Positions 41,039-54,800 of a DNA stretch of 64,000 nt are shown here, piece by piece (position 1 is the first letter of the stretch; each line of letters opens with the position of its first letter). The stretch is from Oasisia sp. SBJ-2009 (taxonomy: Eukaryota > Annelida > Polychaeta > Sabellida > Siboglinidae), in NCBI GenBank assembly GCA_964017155.1, contig OZ024865.1, forward strand, positions 16,060,377 through 16,124,376, read 5' to 3'. A model generated the notes under the pieces. It saw nothing but the letters and a program-made list of their open reading frames with translations. It had not been told where the DNA came from and did not search any database. The position numbers and the translations under genes were made by a program.

Positions 41039-44000
41039 CTGCAAGACAAAAGTGTGACACCATGACAACGTGTGCAGGTGACGGGTGACAGGGTGATATG
41101 GTATGGTATGGTATGGTATGGTATGGTATGGTATGGTATGGTATGGTATGGTATGGTATGGTATGGTATGGTATGGTATGGTATGGTATGGTATGGTATG
41201 GTATGGTATGGTATGGTATGGTATGGTATGGTATGGTATGGTATGGTATGGTATGGTATGGTATGGTATGGTATGGTATGGTATGGTATGGTATGGTATG
41301 GTATGGTATGGTATGGTATGGTATGGTATGGTATGGTATGGTATGGTATGGTATGGTATGGTATGGTATGGTATGGTATGGTATGGTATGGTATGGTATG
41401 GTATGGTATGGTATGGTATGGTATGGTATGGTATCCCATATACCATACATATACTCCATTTTTAAAGACAAGAGACATGTTTATGTCTCATCAAGTTACA
41501 TCAAGTTACATCAAGTTACATCAAGTTACATCAAGTTACATCAAGTTACATCAAGTTACATCACATCACATCACATCACATCACATCACATCACATCACA
41601 TCACATCACATCACATCACATCACATCACATCACATCACATCACATCACATCACATCACATCACATCACATCACATCAAATCAAAGTTAAAATGAAAACT
41701 TGCAAAGAAAGTTGATGTATAATAAGAATCAAAAACTATAAAGAAAGATAACAAAGTTTGAAATATTTGTTGCTGATTTGTGATATTCAATGAGTTTGTT
41801 ATAAAAACATGGTATATTAATAACCATGCAGTGTGCAGCATAGCTGTGGTACATATTGACTGAAATGATCTGAAAATGGATATATTGCATTTTAATTAAA
41901 ACAACGGATCACCAACTATCAGTGTTTCTGATCAGTCGTCTTTATCTGTCATATTTCATCTTTCATATCTACTGTGTGTGCATGCGGTTATGCATGGTGG
42001 CATATATGGATATGTACCAGTCAGGGTCTTATTAAGATAGCTGGCACTCATCAGATGTATGTGTCATAGCTAGGCAAGAACTTTGATTGATATAACCTGA
42101 GAATACGTAATGTAACCCGGCCATCAAAAGACTCACACTGCCAGCCAGAGCAACCTTTCTATGTGGCAGATTGAGCCTTGGCTAAACACTTCATTCACAT
42201 TTCAGAGTGCATGTTTGTGTAACGTCACTAATACAATCACCAAAAGTACATCTGTCCTCCCTGCTCAGTTTACGCCCAAAGTCACACACTTTCCACGCTG
42301 AACACTTTAGATGGCTTAGCCTGGGTTCCTTGTTATAACGATCTATTTTAAACTGTATTCACAACTCACCAAAGTTAGTTGCACATTTCGTTATAAAATA
42401 GTGTCATTTTGTTAAAATCATCATAAGAATTCACCTTGGCTATACAGGGGTAGAAATAGCGGTAGTCCGGTAGTCTGACGACTACCAGAAACCTGGTCAG
42501 ATTAGCAAAGATGATGATAGCAGTAGTACGATGGACTACCACAGAATTTGGGAATATTTTTCAAATATTGTGTTTATCATGTTATTTTGCTTAAATCTGG
42601 GCCATATGACTACCAGATATATCTGAAGACCACCAGATTTCCCAACTAAGTAGTCCTGCTGACTACCATACATTTTGGAGTTGTTTCTACCCCTGATATA
42701 AGAGCAGATGACCCTGTTTCTTCCCTATCTTCTAAACCATCACTAATATTTAGTATTGCGCTTTCACAAATCGGTACAACTTACGTCTTCGAATGCCCAG
42801 ACTGAATCGACCTTTGGCTTGACCTTGCCTTCACGGTACAGGTCAAGGATGACAGTGATGGCCTCTCTGACAAGTTCTTCCCCCAGGCAGCCCATGTGGT
42901 AGCCACAGACAGCCCTGTTGTCAGTGATGATGCTGAGAGGATTGTAATTCTTCACAGAGAAGTACGTGCGAGCCATCTTCCACAGACTCTTGGTAGATCC
43001 CGATAATGTGTTGGCGATACCTGCAGGAACCAATCAGAATCAATGCATTCGAGCATCTGGAACATTATCTGTGTTTAGAAAAGTGTTTAAAGACATATCT
43101 TTTTATTAGACATTTTAATTAATTCAAATTGTTGTGAAACGACGGACACTGCTTTATAATATCTTTTTAGTGTTATACACGTTTTAATCAGTGTTTATGT
43201 TTTAGATTAATGTATAGATAATTTACATACACAGATTTAGTAAATATTTTAATTTTATATTAATTTATATAATTTACAGGGGTTTAGTACTATACATCTT
43301 TAAAACTGTTTAATTTATTTTAAATTGATTTATATGATTTATATAATTTACATACAAAGGTTTATACTAGTGTACATCTTAAACCAAAATTTGATTTGAT
43401 TTATATTAATTAATATAATTTACATTTATTGTCTTGTACAGCGCATCGATGCGCCATGCGGGAATTAGCGCTTTAGAAAAACAGTTTTATTATATTATTA
43501 TTAGTATAAAAAAATAGGAAGCTGTGTCTGTAATTATTTTTTCCCATAGGAAAATTTCATTAGAAATTGATATGTAGTCTTGCAAAACTGTGTTATTTTG
43601 TAATATTTTATTTGTGGTGACATTTTAAAACAGCTAAATTATTTCTGGCTGAGCCCAGGCCATATTTGTTAAGAAATCACCAAAGTAATCCAGCTATACA
43701 TGCTATGAGAAGTTATCCAGTCTAATGGTCAAAGTTAATTTTTGGGATGATTTAAAAAAATTGCATGCATTGAACAGGTTTTGAAATGGCGAAGTGTTTT
43801 CAAGACTCATTCAGAGACTGGAGACATTCAGGATAATGTTTTATTTCACAACTCACACAGTTATTCCTTGCATTACATAATTGATGTTCCTTTCGTGAAA
43901 TGTTCTATGAACACTGCAGTTGATTCTGCTAAAACTTTAAAATAAGCCAACAGTTCCTGGTTATTTTTCTATTTCATTATAATGTTCATAAGTTTAAAGG

Positions 44001-44424
44001 TATACTCCCACCAAATTGAGTTTAGTTTAAGTCTGTGACAATGTTCACAATATAAAAGCTGACAACCTGAAACATGTTCAAATAGAAAACAAAACATCCA
44101 GATTCAAACAAGCCTTATTGGCAGTAATTATCTGAGTTAACTGCAATTAACATTTAATGATGGCCCATTTTCACAAGATCAACACAGCACATTTCGTGTT
44201 ACAAATGACTACACTGGTGAATTCTTGGTAGAGGAACTGCCTAAGCTAACAAGTTGTCAGCAGATAAGGTCAATAGTGCCAATAATGAGTGTTTCCAATA
44301 CGAAGGTTTTAATTTAATTTTAACATTTTGCATTTTCACACTGCGTTGTGAAGGCCGTTTCAAATACACTTTGGACTGTAAACATATATTTATTCCATAT
44401 TTTAGTATTACAAACATTTTATGC

Positions 44425-44473
<49 letters not shown>

Positions 44474-47400
44474 AACATAAGGATTGTCTTGGTTTGTGAT
44501 ATATTCACCACACTGTGAGTAGAACTTGCACTAGTTCAGGAAGTGACCATTCCTTTCATGATTCTTCATAACACACAAACACTTAGAAAGTGTAACATAT
44601 AAGCACCATACCAAAATGGATAATCTTGCCAAATGGCTTCAGAAGACTGTAGCCCTTTGCAGCGTCAGGACCAGAGAGTGGGTCCAGGACAATGTCAACA
44701 CCTGCAACGTAGAACAACAATGTGGCGTTTAAAACAGTACAGTACAGTACAGTACAGTACAGTACAGTACAGTACAGTACAGTACAGTACAGTACAGTAC
44801 AGTACAGTACAGTACAGTACAGTACAGTACAGTACAGTACAGTACAGTACAGTACAGTACAGTACAGTACAGTACAGTACAGTACAGTACAGTACAGTAC
44901 AGTACAGTACAGTACAGTACAGTACAGTACAGTACAGTACAGTACAATACAATACAACTTTATTGTCCTGAACTGGGAAATTAATTTTGCAGGTTACGTC
45001 ATAAAATTAAAAATACAGATAAATTCATTATTAAAACAGTATGTAAACATTAATCTTAGTAAACTACAAGACTAATCTATAACATAATTGTAAATTATAG
45101 TTATAATTGTAATTGTGGTTACCCTTTCACAAATAAAAGAAACAAAATACAATATACAGTGTATAGACATAATGATTGACGTGTTCACGGAGACGTCAGA
45201 GGTACTTGTCGTTGAGAAGTCATACAGACATTGGAATAAATGAACCACGCTTCCTACTGGTTTTAGAAGTGATGGTTCTGAACCTTCTGGACGAGGGCAG
45301 GACGTCCTCGTTATATAGAACGTGTGTATTGTCATCAATTATTTTATTGGCTTTACGCAGTACCTGCTTTTCATACAAAGCAGTGAGAGAGGATTGTTTG
45401 AAACCAGTTATTTTACTACTAATGTATACAACACGCTGCAACTTATCTTTGTCTTTTATGTATGAATATAGCCCAAAGACACAATGGTACTTTCAGTTAA
45501 TTCTTTCTCGTCATCATTGGATTATCTTTTATTATCATCCTTAGTTAAGTCAATCTTTAATATCATCCTATGTTCATCAGTTGTAATATTTGGTTCATGA
45601 TTTTGTTTATCATCTAATGGGCCTTTCAAACATTCTTGTGTTCATTTTGTTGTAATTCTGGCCCCATACTTTTTTGTTTCAGACAAAATCATTACCCTGG
45701 TAGGCAGAGTTTTAAAGTGTCAATTGTGTGTGAGAATATTTCATTTAGCCAATGTCACATGATGTTTATAACTGGCCAAATTTTACAGAGGTCACACATA
45801 TAATTCTGATTGTGACTTAGGCAAACCGCATCGCAAGTTATTCGTTTGTTTGTTTGTTTGTTTGTTGTGCATTCAATGTGTGATAGCCAATACTTCCTAC
45901 AAGGTAGGTGTATTTTTTACTGGATATACTTAACTGTCTTTGTCCGTACATCTGCTGCCACTGCAGGGGTCGAAATAGTGGTAGTCCGGTAGAATGAAGA
46001 AAATTTGGTCGGACTATCAAAGATAGCAGTGTTCCAATGGACTACCACAAAATTTGGGAATATTTTTCAGATTTGTGTTTGTCATGTTATTTGGCTTAAA
46101 CCTCGGCCATATGACTACCAGGTATATCTGAGGACTGCCAGATTTCCCATCTATGTAGTCCAGGGGCCAGTTTCATAGCGGCTACTTACGACGTCGTAGC
46201 GGGCGATAAACTCGTCGAAAATCTAAGACATTGTAACGTTACACTGGTTGCGTTTCATGAGTCTTCTCCATAGTTGCACTTAGCTGCACCATGTATTTAG
46301 TAGGCGTAACTTTACGCTGGTTGAAATATTTACGGTATGCTCCCGAAGTTGAAAATATACGATATGCTCCCGACACGCCCACTCTCAACATTATTATTTT
46401 TAATGTATACACTGGATATCCTTTACATTCATCATAGCTTCCCATTTGCTATGCGAACGACAAAGGCAGCAGCGAGAAAGAAAAAAGGATGTTCAGACAC
46501 ATCACAAATACAGGGATTCCCCACCGCGACGTAAGGGGGTCAATGCTAGTGGCACCAATGCTAAATTGGTCTCATGAAACCGACCGTACGCTGCATTGAC
46601 TATTCGCTGTTAGCTGCGACCAGTAGACCGCGTAATTGCGCGTAAAGTTACACGGCTTCATGAAACTGGGCCCTGCTGACTAGCAGAATTTTTTGAGTTA
46701 TTTCTACCCCTGCTCTGACAAGCTGCTACAAGTCTCCGTGAGACTGTGTGTGTCCCTGTCTCTGGGAGACTGTCACTGACCTTCAGGTGAGATGTTCTTC
46801 ACCTGCTCCACGTAGTCCTGGGTTCTGTAGTCAATGGGGTGGTCCACTCCGTTCTCCTTGATTGCGTCGTGCTTCTGTGCCGAGGCCGTGCCAAAGATGG
46901 TCACATCAGGAACCGTTCGGCAGAGCTGGGTGGCGGCCACTCCAACGCCACCTGCAGTGACAGACAATAACTAGGATAGCAAAAACTAACTTAAATTTTT
47001 AACATTTCTGACAACTGTTTTGGGGGCATTCCATTATTCCATGTTAAATCAATCAAAAACAGGGTGAAAATTACATGACTGTCTTCGATTTTGATAACAT
47101 TTGGTGTGTTGGTTTATGATCACGAGTCTATGCATCCCACCAATTTTTAGGTCAATCTGACCTTCATGTCCAGAGATAGAGGTCATCTAACTTTGACTCG
47201 ACCAAAATCGTAGACGGTCATGTAAATTCTTGATTGATTTGACATTGAGTGCCCCTTTTATAAAATATTAATAATAATAGTCTATTTAGTAAATTATTTA
47301 CTTCTCAAGAAACTGTTTTGTTTTCTCCGTATATTTCGGCTGCATCTCAAGAAAAAAATATTATGGATACAATGTTTTGGATTGTCTTAATGTATACCAG

Positions 47401-48756
47401 TAATGTTAGAAAACAATTTCTTAAAAGAGAAGAACATAAGTGCAACTGTTGGTAACATAACTAATGAAAAAGTATCATCCTAATGATGTTTTACATGGTG
47501 ATCACCAGATGTCACTGCAGTTGATTCATTCTACAGTAACCACTAGACGGCACCACTGTCACATCCACATGCCACATAAGGCCTGGAACCAGCATAAACA
47601 GTACTAGTACTGTTCAATATTCCTGGAAATATGCCTTCTAGCCCAGGTAATCATAACAAATTTATGTAACCAGTCAGTTCAAACTGAATACACAAACATA
47701 TCAGAATTAGGAATTCACAGACTGTATCTGACAACGTTAACAAACTTCAGCTTTTTAACCTATTAAGCCCCAAGTTTCTGAGGGCCTCAGCACCACAACC
47801 AGACTTGGGTTCACATAATGAACTGTATCGTAAAAACTGTTTATCACAATGATATAAAAGTGTATATAATCTGAACCAGAAAGGAATTATCTATATATTG
47901 ATGTACACATTATTGTTGTATGACTAACGGAAACTAATTAATATATAATTTACATTTGTCAAAAATCCAAGATGGCCGGCAATATATATGAAAATCAGTT
48001 TTGCTTTGTTGATTCCTCCATAATTATAAGCAATTATTTGATCAATTATTATATCATTGCAAGATATAAGGTGTCCTTCAATGAGTAACACAAAAACTAA
48101 CACTCATATATCAATTGGGTTCTATTTTATGTCACTCTGGAAGTTGGTCCTGTTTTTCTCAAATCAGGATTGAAATACTACATACAGCAAATGATACTGC
48201 CATCACAAGTGCTATGTGGAATATAGCACATGCAAGTACACAGCAAAATTATATTGTATAAATCAGAATAAATTTGCCTACATTGAGTCAACAAATTTAC
48301 TGTTACGTGACTACAAAACAGTGTTGAAAATAATCAGAATATTATTTATGTCAACAATCCAGACAAGAAACATGATGGACGATAAAATACATCAAAATCA
48401 GTTTTCTTTTGTGGCTAATGCGCATTTATTTGACAGCTCAGAATCGAACGAAATATCACTGATGTCAAACATAGTTGCTGCTGATGATGATGGGTGGGAT
48501 GAGAACTGAGGCTGAGGATGAACAAAGTGACCCCTCTAACATGGACACCATAATGGGAGTGGACACACTGACAGACGGGCGGACGGATGGACACACTACC
48601 AGACACACTACCAGACACACTACCAGACACACTGACAGACACACTGACATACACACTGACATACACAGACACACATACATACACACATACATACACACAT
48701 ACATACACACATACATACAGACATACAGACATACAGACATACAGACATACAGACAT

Positions 48757-48823
<67 letters not shown>

Positions 48824-51800
48824 TAGGCAAACTGTAGAAGCTCTGCCATGACGCAGGAAGAGGTTCTCGGGTCAAGAAGAGAGGTTGCATTAACACTTGG
48901 ATGTTGCCTTTACAAACCGAGCAATTTGTTTGTGCAACTTTCAAATGGTGAACATTGTTATGGGACATGAATCCAGGTTCACTAAACGCTGTCTGGCGGG
49001 CAGTATAGTGCGTGTTCAACATATTACGATCAACACTTAAATAAACGTTAATAAACGAGGAGAGGAAATCGCACCTGTACATGAAATACTATTTGTGTCA
49101 CATTATACAACTTGTCACCACTCGGGATGTGACAGCCGAGTATGACACTGTCTTAGCTAGTAACACCTACAAGTGTCCTTCACGTCTCACCAGTGTTGGA
49201 AGGTAAATTAGTTGAAACCTTAAGTGGACACTGAAGAGACCTGTCAGTGACCAAAGCCTGCAGGCTGAAGTCCAGTCTAATGGGCAATCTAATGGCACTC
49301 TAAAGGTCAAGTAGAGGTCAACAGTCAATGTATGCCTACTCTGTATTTGTCTATTTATAACACATTATATAACTAACTTTGTTACCTGAAGGAGAATCAG
49401 ATACCTGTAGCTACCTACTCAACGGACGTATTAAAGATCAGAGTTCTGAACCTGCATCAATAATTTAGTGTAATTGGCTCAAATACATCCACTTGGTGAA
49501 CAAGATGTTGACAAGGAAATCCATCACTAGCTTATCAGTAACCCGACACTTCATCTTTATTATCTACAGTCTCTAGGCCTACCTGTCTGCAAATCTTCTG
49601 TGTGTCTTGTTAGATTATCTATAATCTGTTTATTGGCACTGTTTGAACTATCATGTGTTAACATTCTACAGTGTCTAGAGCCGTTCTCACAACAATGGAC
49701 AGGCCTGCATGTCCAAGTGGTTGTAGTTAGTATCTAGTATCTACCCATTACATCCTAACCACATTGTTTTGTAAGTTTATATAGTCCTTGCGTATTTTGC
49801 ATATTGATACTCAATGGTTTATATAAACTGGACTGCAAGTATACGAGGAAATTCTTTAAATACAGTTGATTTGACAAAATACATTAATTCAATAAAGAAA
49901 TATTTGGCAATATCCACAATAAATAATCAGTGGCTGACTTTGTCCAAATGTGTAAACGTCACCATCGTGTAGACTAATCTTGCTTTAGAATGATAGCTGC
50001 CTTGTTCAGGAACCTGTTGTCTGATTCAGCTGGTTCCAGTAACAGGCATTGACCAGCGTCCGTACACATCTGGACACTTGAAATTCAAGGCTATTGAAAA
50101 CCTTTCAAGGCTATTTGAAAAAGAAATTCAAGACTGTTTTAACGACATCTGTCTTTTAAGCGCAGTAAATTAAGATAACATTAAAATGTTACTAGACTAA
50201 GAAATCAATGGTGCCGACCACAATGAAATGCTGATTGCCCAATGTGCACATGAGTTATTTTTGTGCATAGACTTTTCCTTTTCTGGCTGTTATTCGTCAC
50301 AACAATTGAGTTGAAACAAAATGTTATTAACCACAATTCAATTTTATTAACCACTTTTCAAGACTACTTTGTAAAATTCAAGGATTTCAAGGCCTTGAAT
50401 TTGGTCCAATCAAATTCAAGGCTTTTCAAGACTGTCAAGGCCCCGTACGGACCCTGAGTGACGTTCTAATAAGCTTTACACTTGGCGCAGTCATACTTTC
50501 CCTAACTGAAGCCGGCGAGAACCTCAGTAGTCTGTCTGAATTTTTTTAAAGCACAGACACACTGATTGACCTAGTCTCGTCAACTTGCACTTGCACATTT
50601 ACACATGCACTTGAATGCCCACACTTTTAATGGCCAGCCCCACTGGATGTGACTCACTGTACCTCGACAAACCACAATACATGCGACTAAAAACTGCCAA
50701 TCTTTCTCAATTTACGTGGAAAACACCACCTCTTATGGCACACCATCTGTCTGCCATTTTGTCCCAGATCCACAACAGTTTTGGGAGAATTTGTTGGATT
50801 AAAAGCACTGAGTTGATGGTAACTAAACAGTTCTCGACTATATTCTATTTTCACACATTTATCTCGCTTTCATTGTAAATATTGGACATTTTCTAAATTG
50901 CGAAACAAACGCTAAAAATATCAATCTATTCATCTTCACTATACGTGAGCCAAGCTGAGCTTTACACAGATGACAACGGTGGTGTGAGACGGAAAGGAAT
51001 AAAATGCAAAAACATTCACCGAGACACATTAATCCTTGTTTTCTCGTGAAAATAATACACTCTATTTGACACATTGGATGAATGGGAGGAGGCTGACTAA
51101 AGATGGAACACACAGCATAGTAGTAGAAAGAGAAACGTCTACCCAACAAATACTGTAATGAATAGTGTTTCTTTTCTCACTTACACATAATATTTGTAGT
51201 ACAACAATGAATAAGTTGACTGTATACTGGCCACCCAATGATTTGTATATGCCAGAAACTGTGTTTGCGAATTCTGCAAATTGACAAAAACACTAAAATT
51301 GTAAACAACTGTTGTAAGGGTAAATACTGCTGACTCTTATTGTTTTTGAAGTTGGTTTATCCCACACGCCTGATCAAATTGGGTGGGAGTAAATACAGCG
51401 GATTCCAGAAACTTCCTGTTTAATGGATAAACTGGTATATAGTAAAACATGTTTAATGGGAACATATATGAGAAAAACTGGTATAGTAAAACATGTTTAA
51501 TGGGAACATATGAGAAAAACTGGTATAGTAAAACATGTTCAATGAGAAATTATATGAGAAAAACTGGTATAGAAAAACATGTTTAATGGGAACATATATG
51601 AGAAAAACTGGTACAGTAAAACAGCTGGTATAGTAAAATATGTTCTTATATACAACACACTATCTGGTTTGACTGGAATGATACACCAGTGCTCTCACTG
51701 CTCTGGTGTATTGCGATACACACCGGCAACACCGCACGGTATGATACACAATATCCACCTGTATCACAATACATTGCATGCGATATATGATAGGAATTGT

Positions 51801-54800
51801 GAAACAATAACCATCCAGCATACACCATAAGTGTCTGCATTTCAATGATATATGTCAAGTTGTAACACCTGACCATGTGGTAGGCCCCTACGTGTGTATT
51901 ATCTAATTATAATAAATGTAAATTCTTTACCCATTATTCTGTTTTAAATGTGTGCATGCAATATGGACCTCATAGTTATGAGGGATGATGTGATGTCTGC
52001 GGTTTCATTGCTTGTCTGTGTGAACAGACGTAAGACCAAAATAAGGTGTTCATTCGCCATTAACCAACCAAAGAGTACCCTATAAAAACAGCACAAATGC
52101 AGGTTGTCTGAATTTCTGTGAGCACATATGTAGTAGAGCGAGTAGAAATGATGTTTTTGTGCAGCGTGGCTTCAGAGCTGTCAAATTATGACAGCTGTCA
52201 TTTCTGCGTATTAATACAGTTGTCATTTTGCTTGGTGATGTAATCAGGGGCAATCCGTGGGTGGTTCAAGCATAAATGGAGGGGTTTAAGGTTTGTGGGA
52301 GCTTGAGGTATTAAAAGGTCATAATTTTTCACTGAACCTCTGTCTATGAAGGGTAAATATGCTGTGAAATTGTCAATAACAGATCTCATCAAGATTAGTA
52401 GGAAATGAAGGAAACGTTATAATGGTCGCCTATGAAAAATGCAAATGTTGTCTGACTCCAACACTGAACAGACGTTCATGACCACAGTCTGCTTGCAATC
52501 AGGTCTCATTGACCATTTTATGTGTATATAAAGCTGCACGTTTGTTTCTGTTAGTTACTTACAATACTTAGTAGAGTTATATATCTCAACTGTTCATTAT
52601 TTCTTAATAGTTTAACTTAATGCCATTAAAAAGTTAGACAGCATTCGATTACTTTTATTTTGAATCACATACACAGGCTCCATCCCTGTTTTGTGCAATG
52701 CCAAACTGTGTAGGGTGGCCAGGGCCTACTAGTGACAGTTACGACAACTTGTGATATTCTGCAAGGTAGCAGATACCTCCTGAAGTAGTCTGAAGTTATC
52801 AGCATTTTGTCCATCAGTAAACTACGTACACACAATATAAAAGATTCTCTATGTACAGTCAAGTGAATCAACTGCTGTGATATTGCCTGCTTGCTATCAG
52901 TACCGTTGTTATAAACTGACAAAGGCATTGACGTCAATGTTACAATAAATAAACAAGTGTTTACTGCTGTTCTAATCAGTGCAGTCTGTACTCTGTAACA
53001 TGATATGTGTCATATCAATGATATCATGACCTCTATATCGCGATATGATAAGTATTGTGATGTAGTGCATTGTTAACAGATCTATTCCATCAGTCTACTC
53101 AGACTGCTTTACACTTAATACTGACTTTATATCCTAGCAGACGTGTTCAACTGAACACCATCTTGACTTCTCTGGGAAGAATTTGGTCTGCTGAAAGTAA
53201 TGTGAAAATACTATACATACAAAAAATGTCCACCTGTGTCTATAGCCAGATACTCACTCATACAGCTGTGTGAACTGGAGCAATGTAGAGTGACAAAACT
53301 TGTCCATGGTTTGACATATAGATGGCAGGCTTTGAAACCTAAGCTACATTGCTCCAAAGGTATACAACGATCACTAAGCAGGGGTCGAAATAGTGGTAGT
53401 GGTAGTCCGAGGACTACAAAAATGTTTTGAATATTTTTTGTTTGTCATGTTATTTTGCTTAAATCTGGGCCATTTCCTGATTACCAGATATCTCTGAGGA
53501 CTACCTAAACATTTCTCAGCTAGGTAGTCCTGCTGACTACCAGACATTTTTTCAGTTATTTCTACCCCTGCCAAGATTGGACTGGACCGAGCGATGTGAC
53601 GTCCATCCTTCATGGGACCAAATAAGGGGAGCGGTGGTCGCGTGGTAGAGGACCCGACTGTCAATCGAGGGGACGGTGGTTCAATCCCACCTACCCCCGT
53701 TTTGAAACTTAGGCAATTGCGTTCACCCCACATTTGCCTGTGTCTGTTGGAAGAGACACTAAAAGCCAGTGGTCCCTTCTAGCTGGTGTCTATGCCAGGG
53801 GAAGTGAAAGACCCTACACAAGGGGTAAATGTGTAACCTGTAGTGGACTCACTACCCGGGTAGGGGAGGGGAGGGGAGGGGAGGGGAGGGGAGGGGAGGG
53901 GAGGGGAGGGGAGGGGAGGGGAGGGGAGGGGAGGGGAGGGGAGGGGAGGGGAGGGGAGGGGAGGGGAGGGGAGGGGAGGGGAGGGGAGGGGAGGGGAGGG
54001 GAGGGGAGGGGAGGGGAGGGGAGGGGAGGGGAGGGGAGGGGAGGGGAGGGGAGGGGAGGGGAGGGGAGGGGAGGGGAGGGGAGGGGAGGGGAGGGGAGAG
54101 GAGAGGAGAGGAGAGGAGAGGAGAGGAGAGGAGAGGAGAGGAGAGGAGAGGAGAGGAGAGGAGAGGAGAGGAGAGGAGAGGAGAGGAGAGGAGAGGAGAG
54201 GAGAGGAGAGGAGAGGAGAGAAACAACGGGAATACAGACAACTCACCGGCTGCCATGTGAATGAGCACTTTTTTTCCCTTGCGCAAGTTGCCAAACTCAA
54301 AGAGCATGTGGTAGGCCGTCACGTAGTTCACCTGGATGGCTGCAGCTTCCTCAAATGACATCCCGTCTGGCATTGCGTGCACATTTCCCACGTTCACTGC
54401 CGCATATTCCGTCCACATGTTACGTGCATGCGACATGCATAAGACCTTGTCACCAACCTACAACAGAGACAGCAAAATGCACTGTAGCCAAGGTTGGAAA
54501 AAATCATGTTGTTTTCAAATAAATCGATTTTTTTCGATTAAATCAGATTTTTTCAATTAAATCAATTTATTTGGTTTTTTCAACAATCTCGACAATCATA
54601 AGATATAATATGTAATTTGGAAAATAATAAATGTGGAATATCATAGTGTATCCAATAGGCTGAACATGTCATTCTTAGCATTTCTAAAGAATTAAAGCAA
54701 AGGTGTTATGTACAAATTTAAACTTTATTTAAAACTTCATACAGTTAAATCAACTGGCAACAAAACAAACAATCAGTTTGTGGTACATGGGATTATTCAT

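Noticed and set aside
40881..41715. Frames of 200-280 codons with VWYGM or YHTIP repeats
   Set aside because: They read through (GGTAT)n. Only the last part of the minus-strand frame (41038-40667) is a real VAT1 exon.
42445..42695. 8-bp target duplication for the CAGGGGT MITEs
   Set aside because: Only four of five bases match directly next to each copy (CTATA/ATATA, CACTG/CTCTG, CTAAG/CCAAG), too weak to claim.
45176..45544. 122-codon + strand frame
   Set aside because: Shadow of the minus-strand CR1-like LINE fragment.
50859..51149. Frame containing GRRFSFYYYAVC shared with 58342-58659
   Set aside because: The two are inverted copies of one repeat. The frame has no ATG and ends at different places; similarity is explained by repeat copying.
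53626..53700. tRNA gene
   Set aside because: A and B boxes are present, but the sequence is the head of a SINE whose body recurs at two other places. The same holds for 63239, 59264 and 17225.
53734..54436. GEGRG / SPPLP repeat proteins
   Set aside because: Translations of the GGGGA and GAGAG arrays. Only 54457-54247 on the minus strand is coding.
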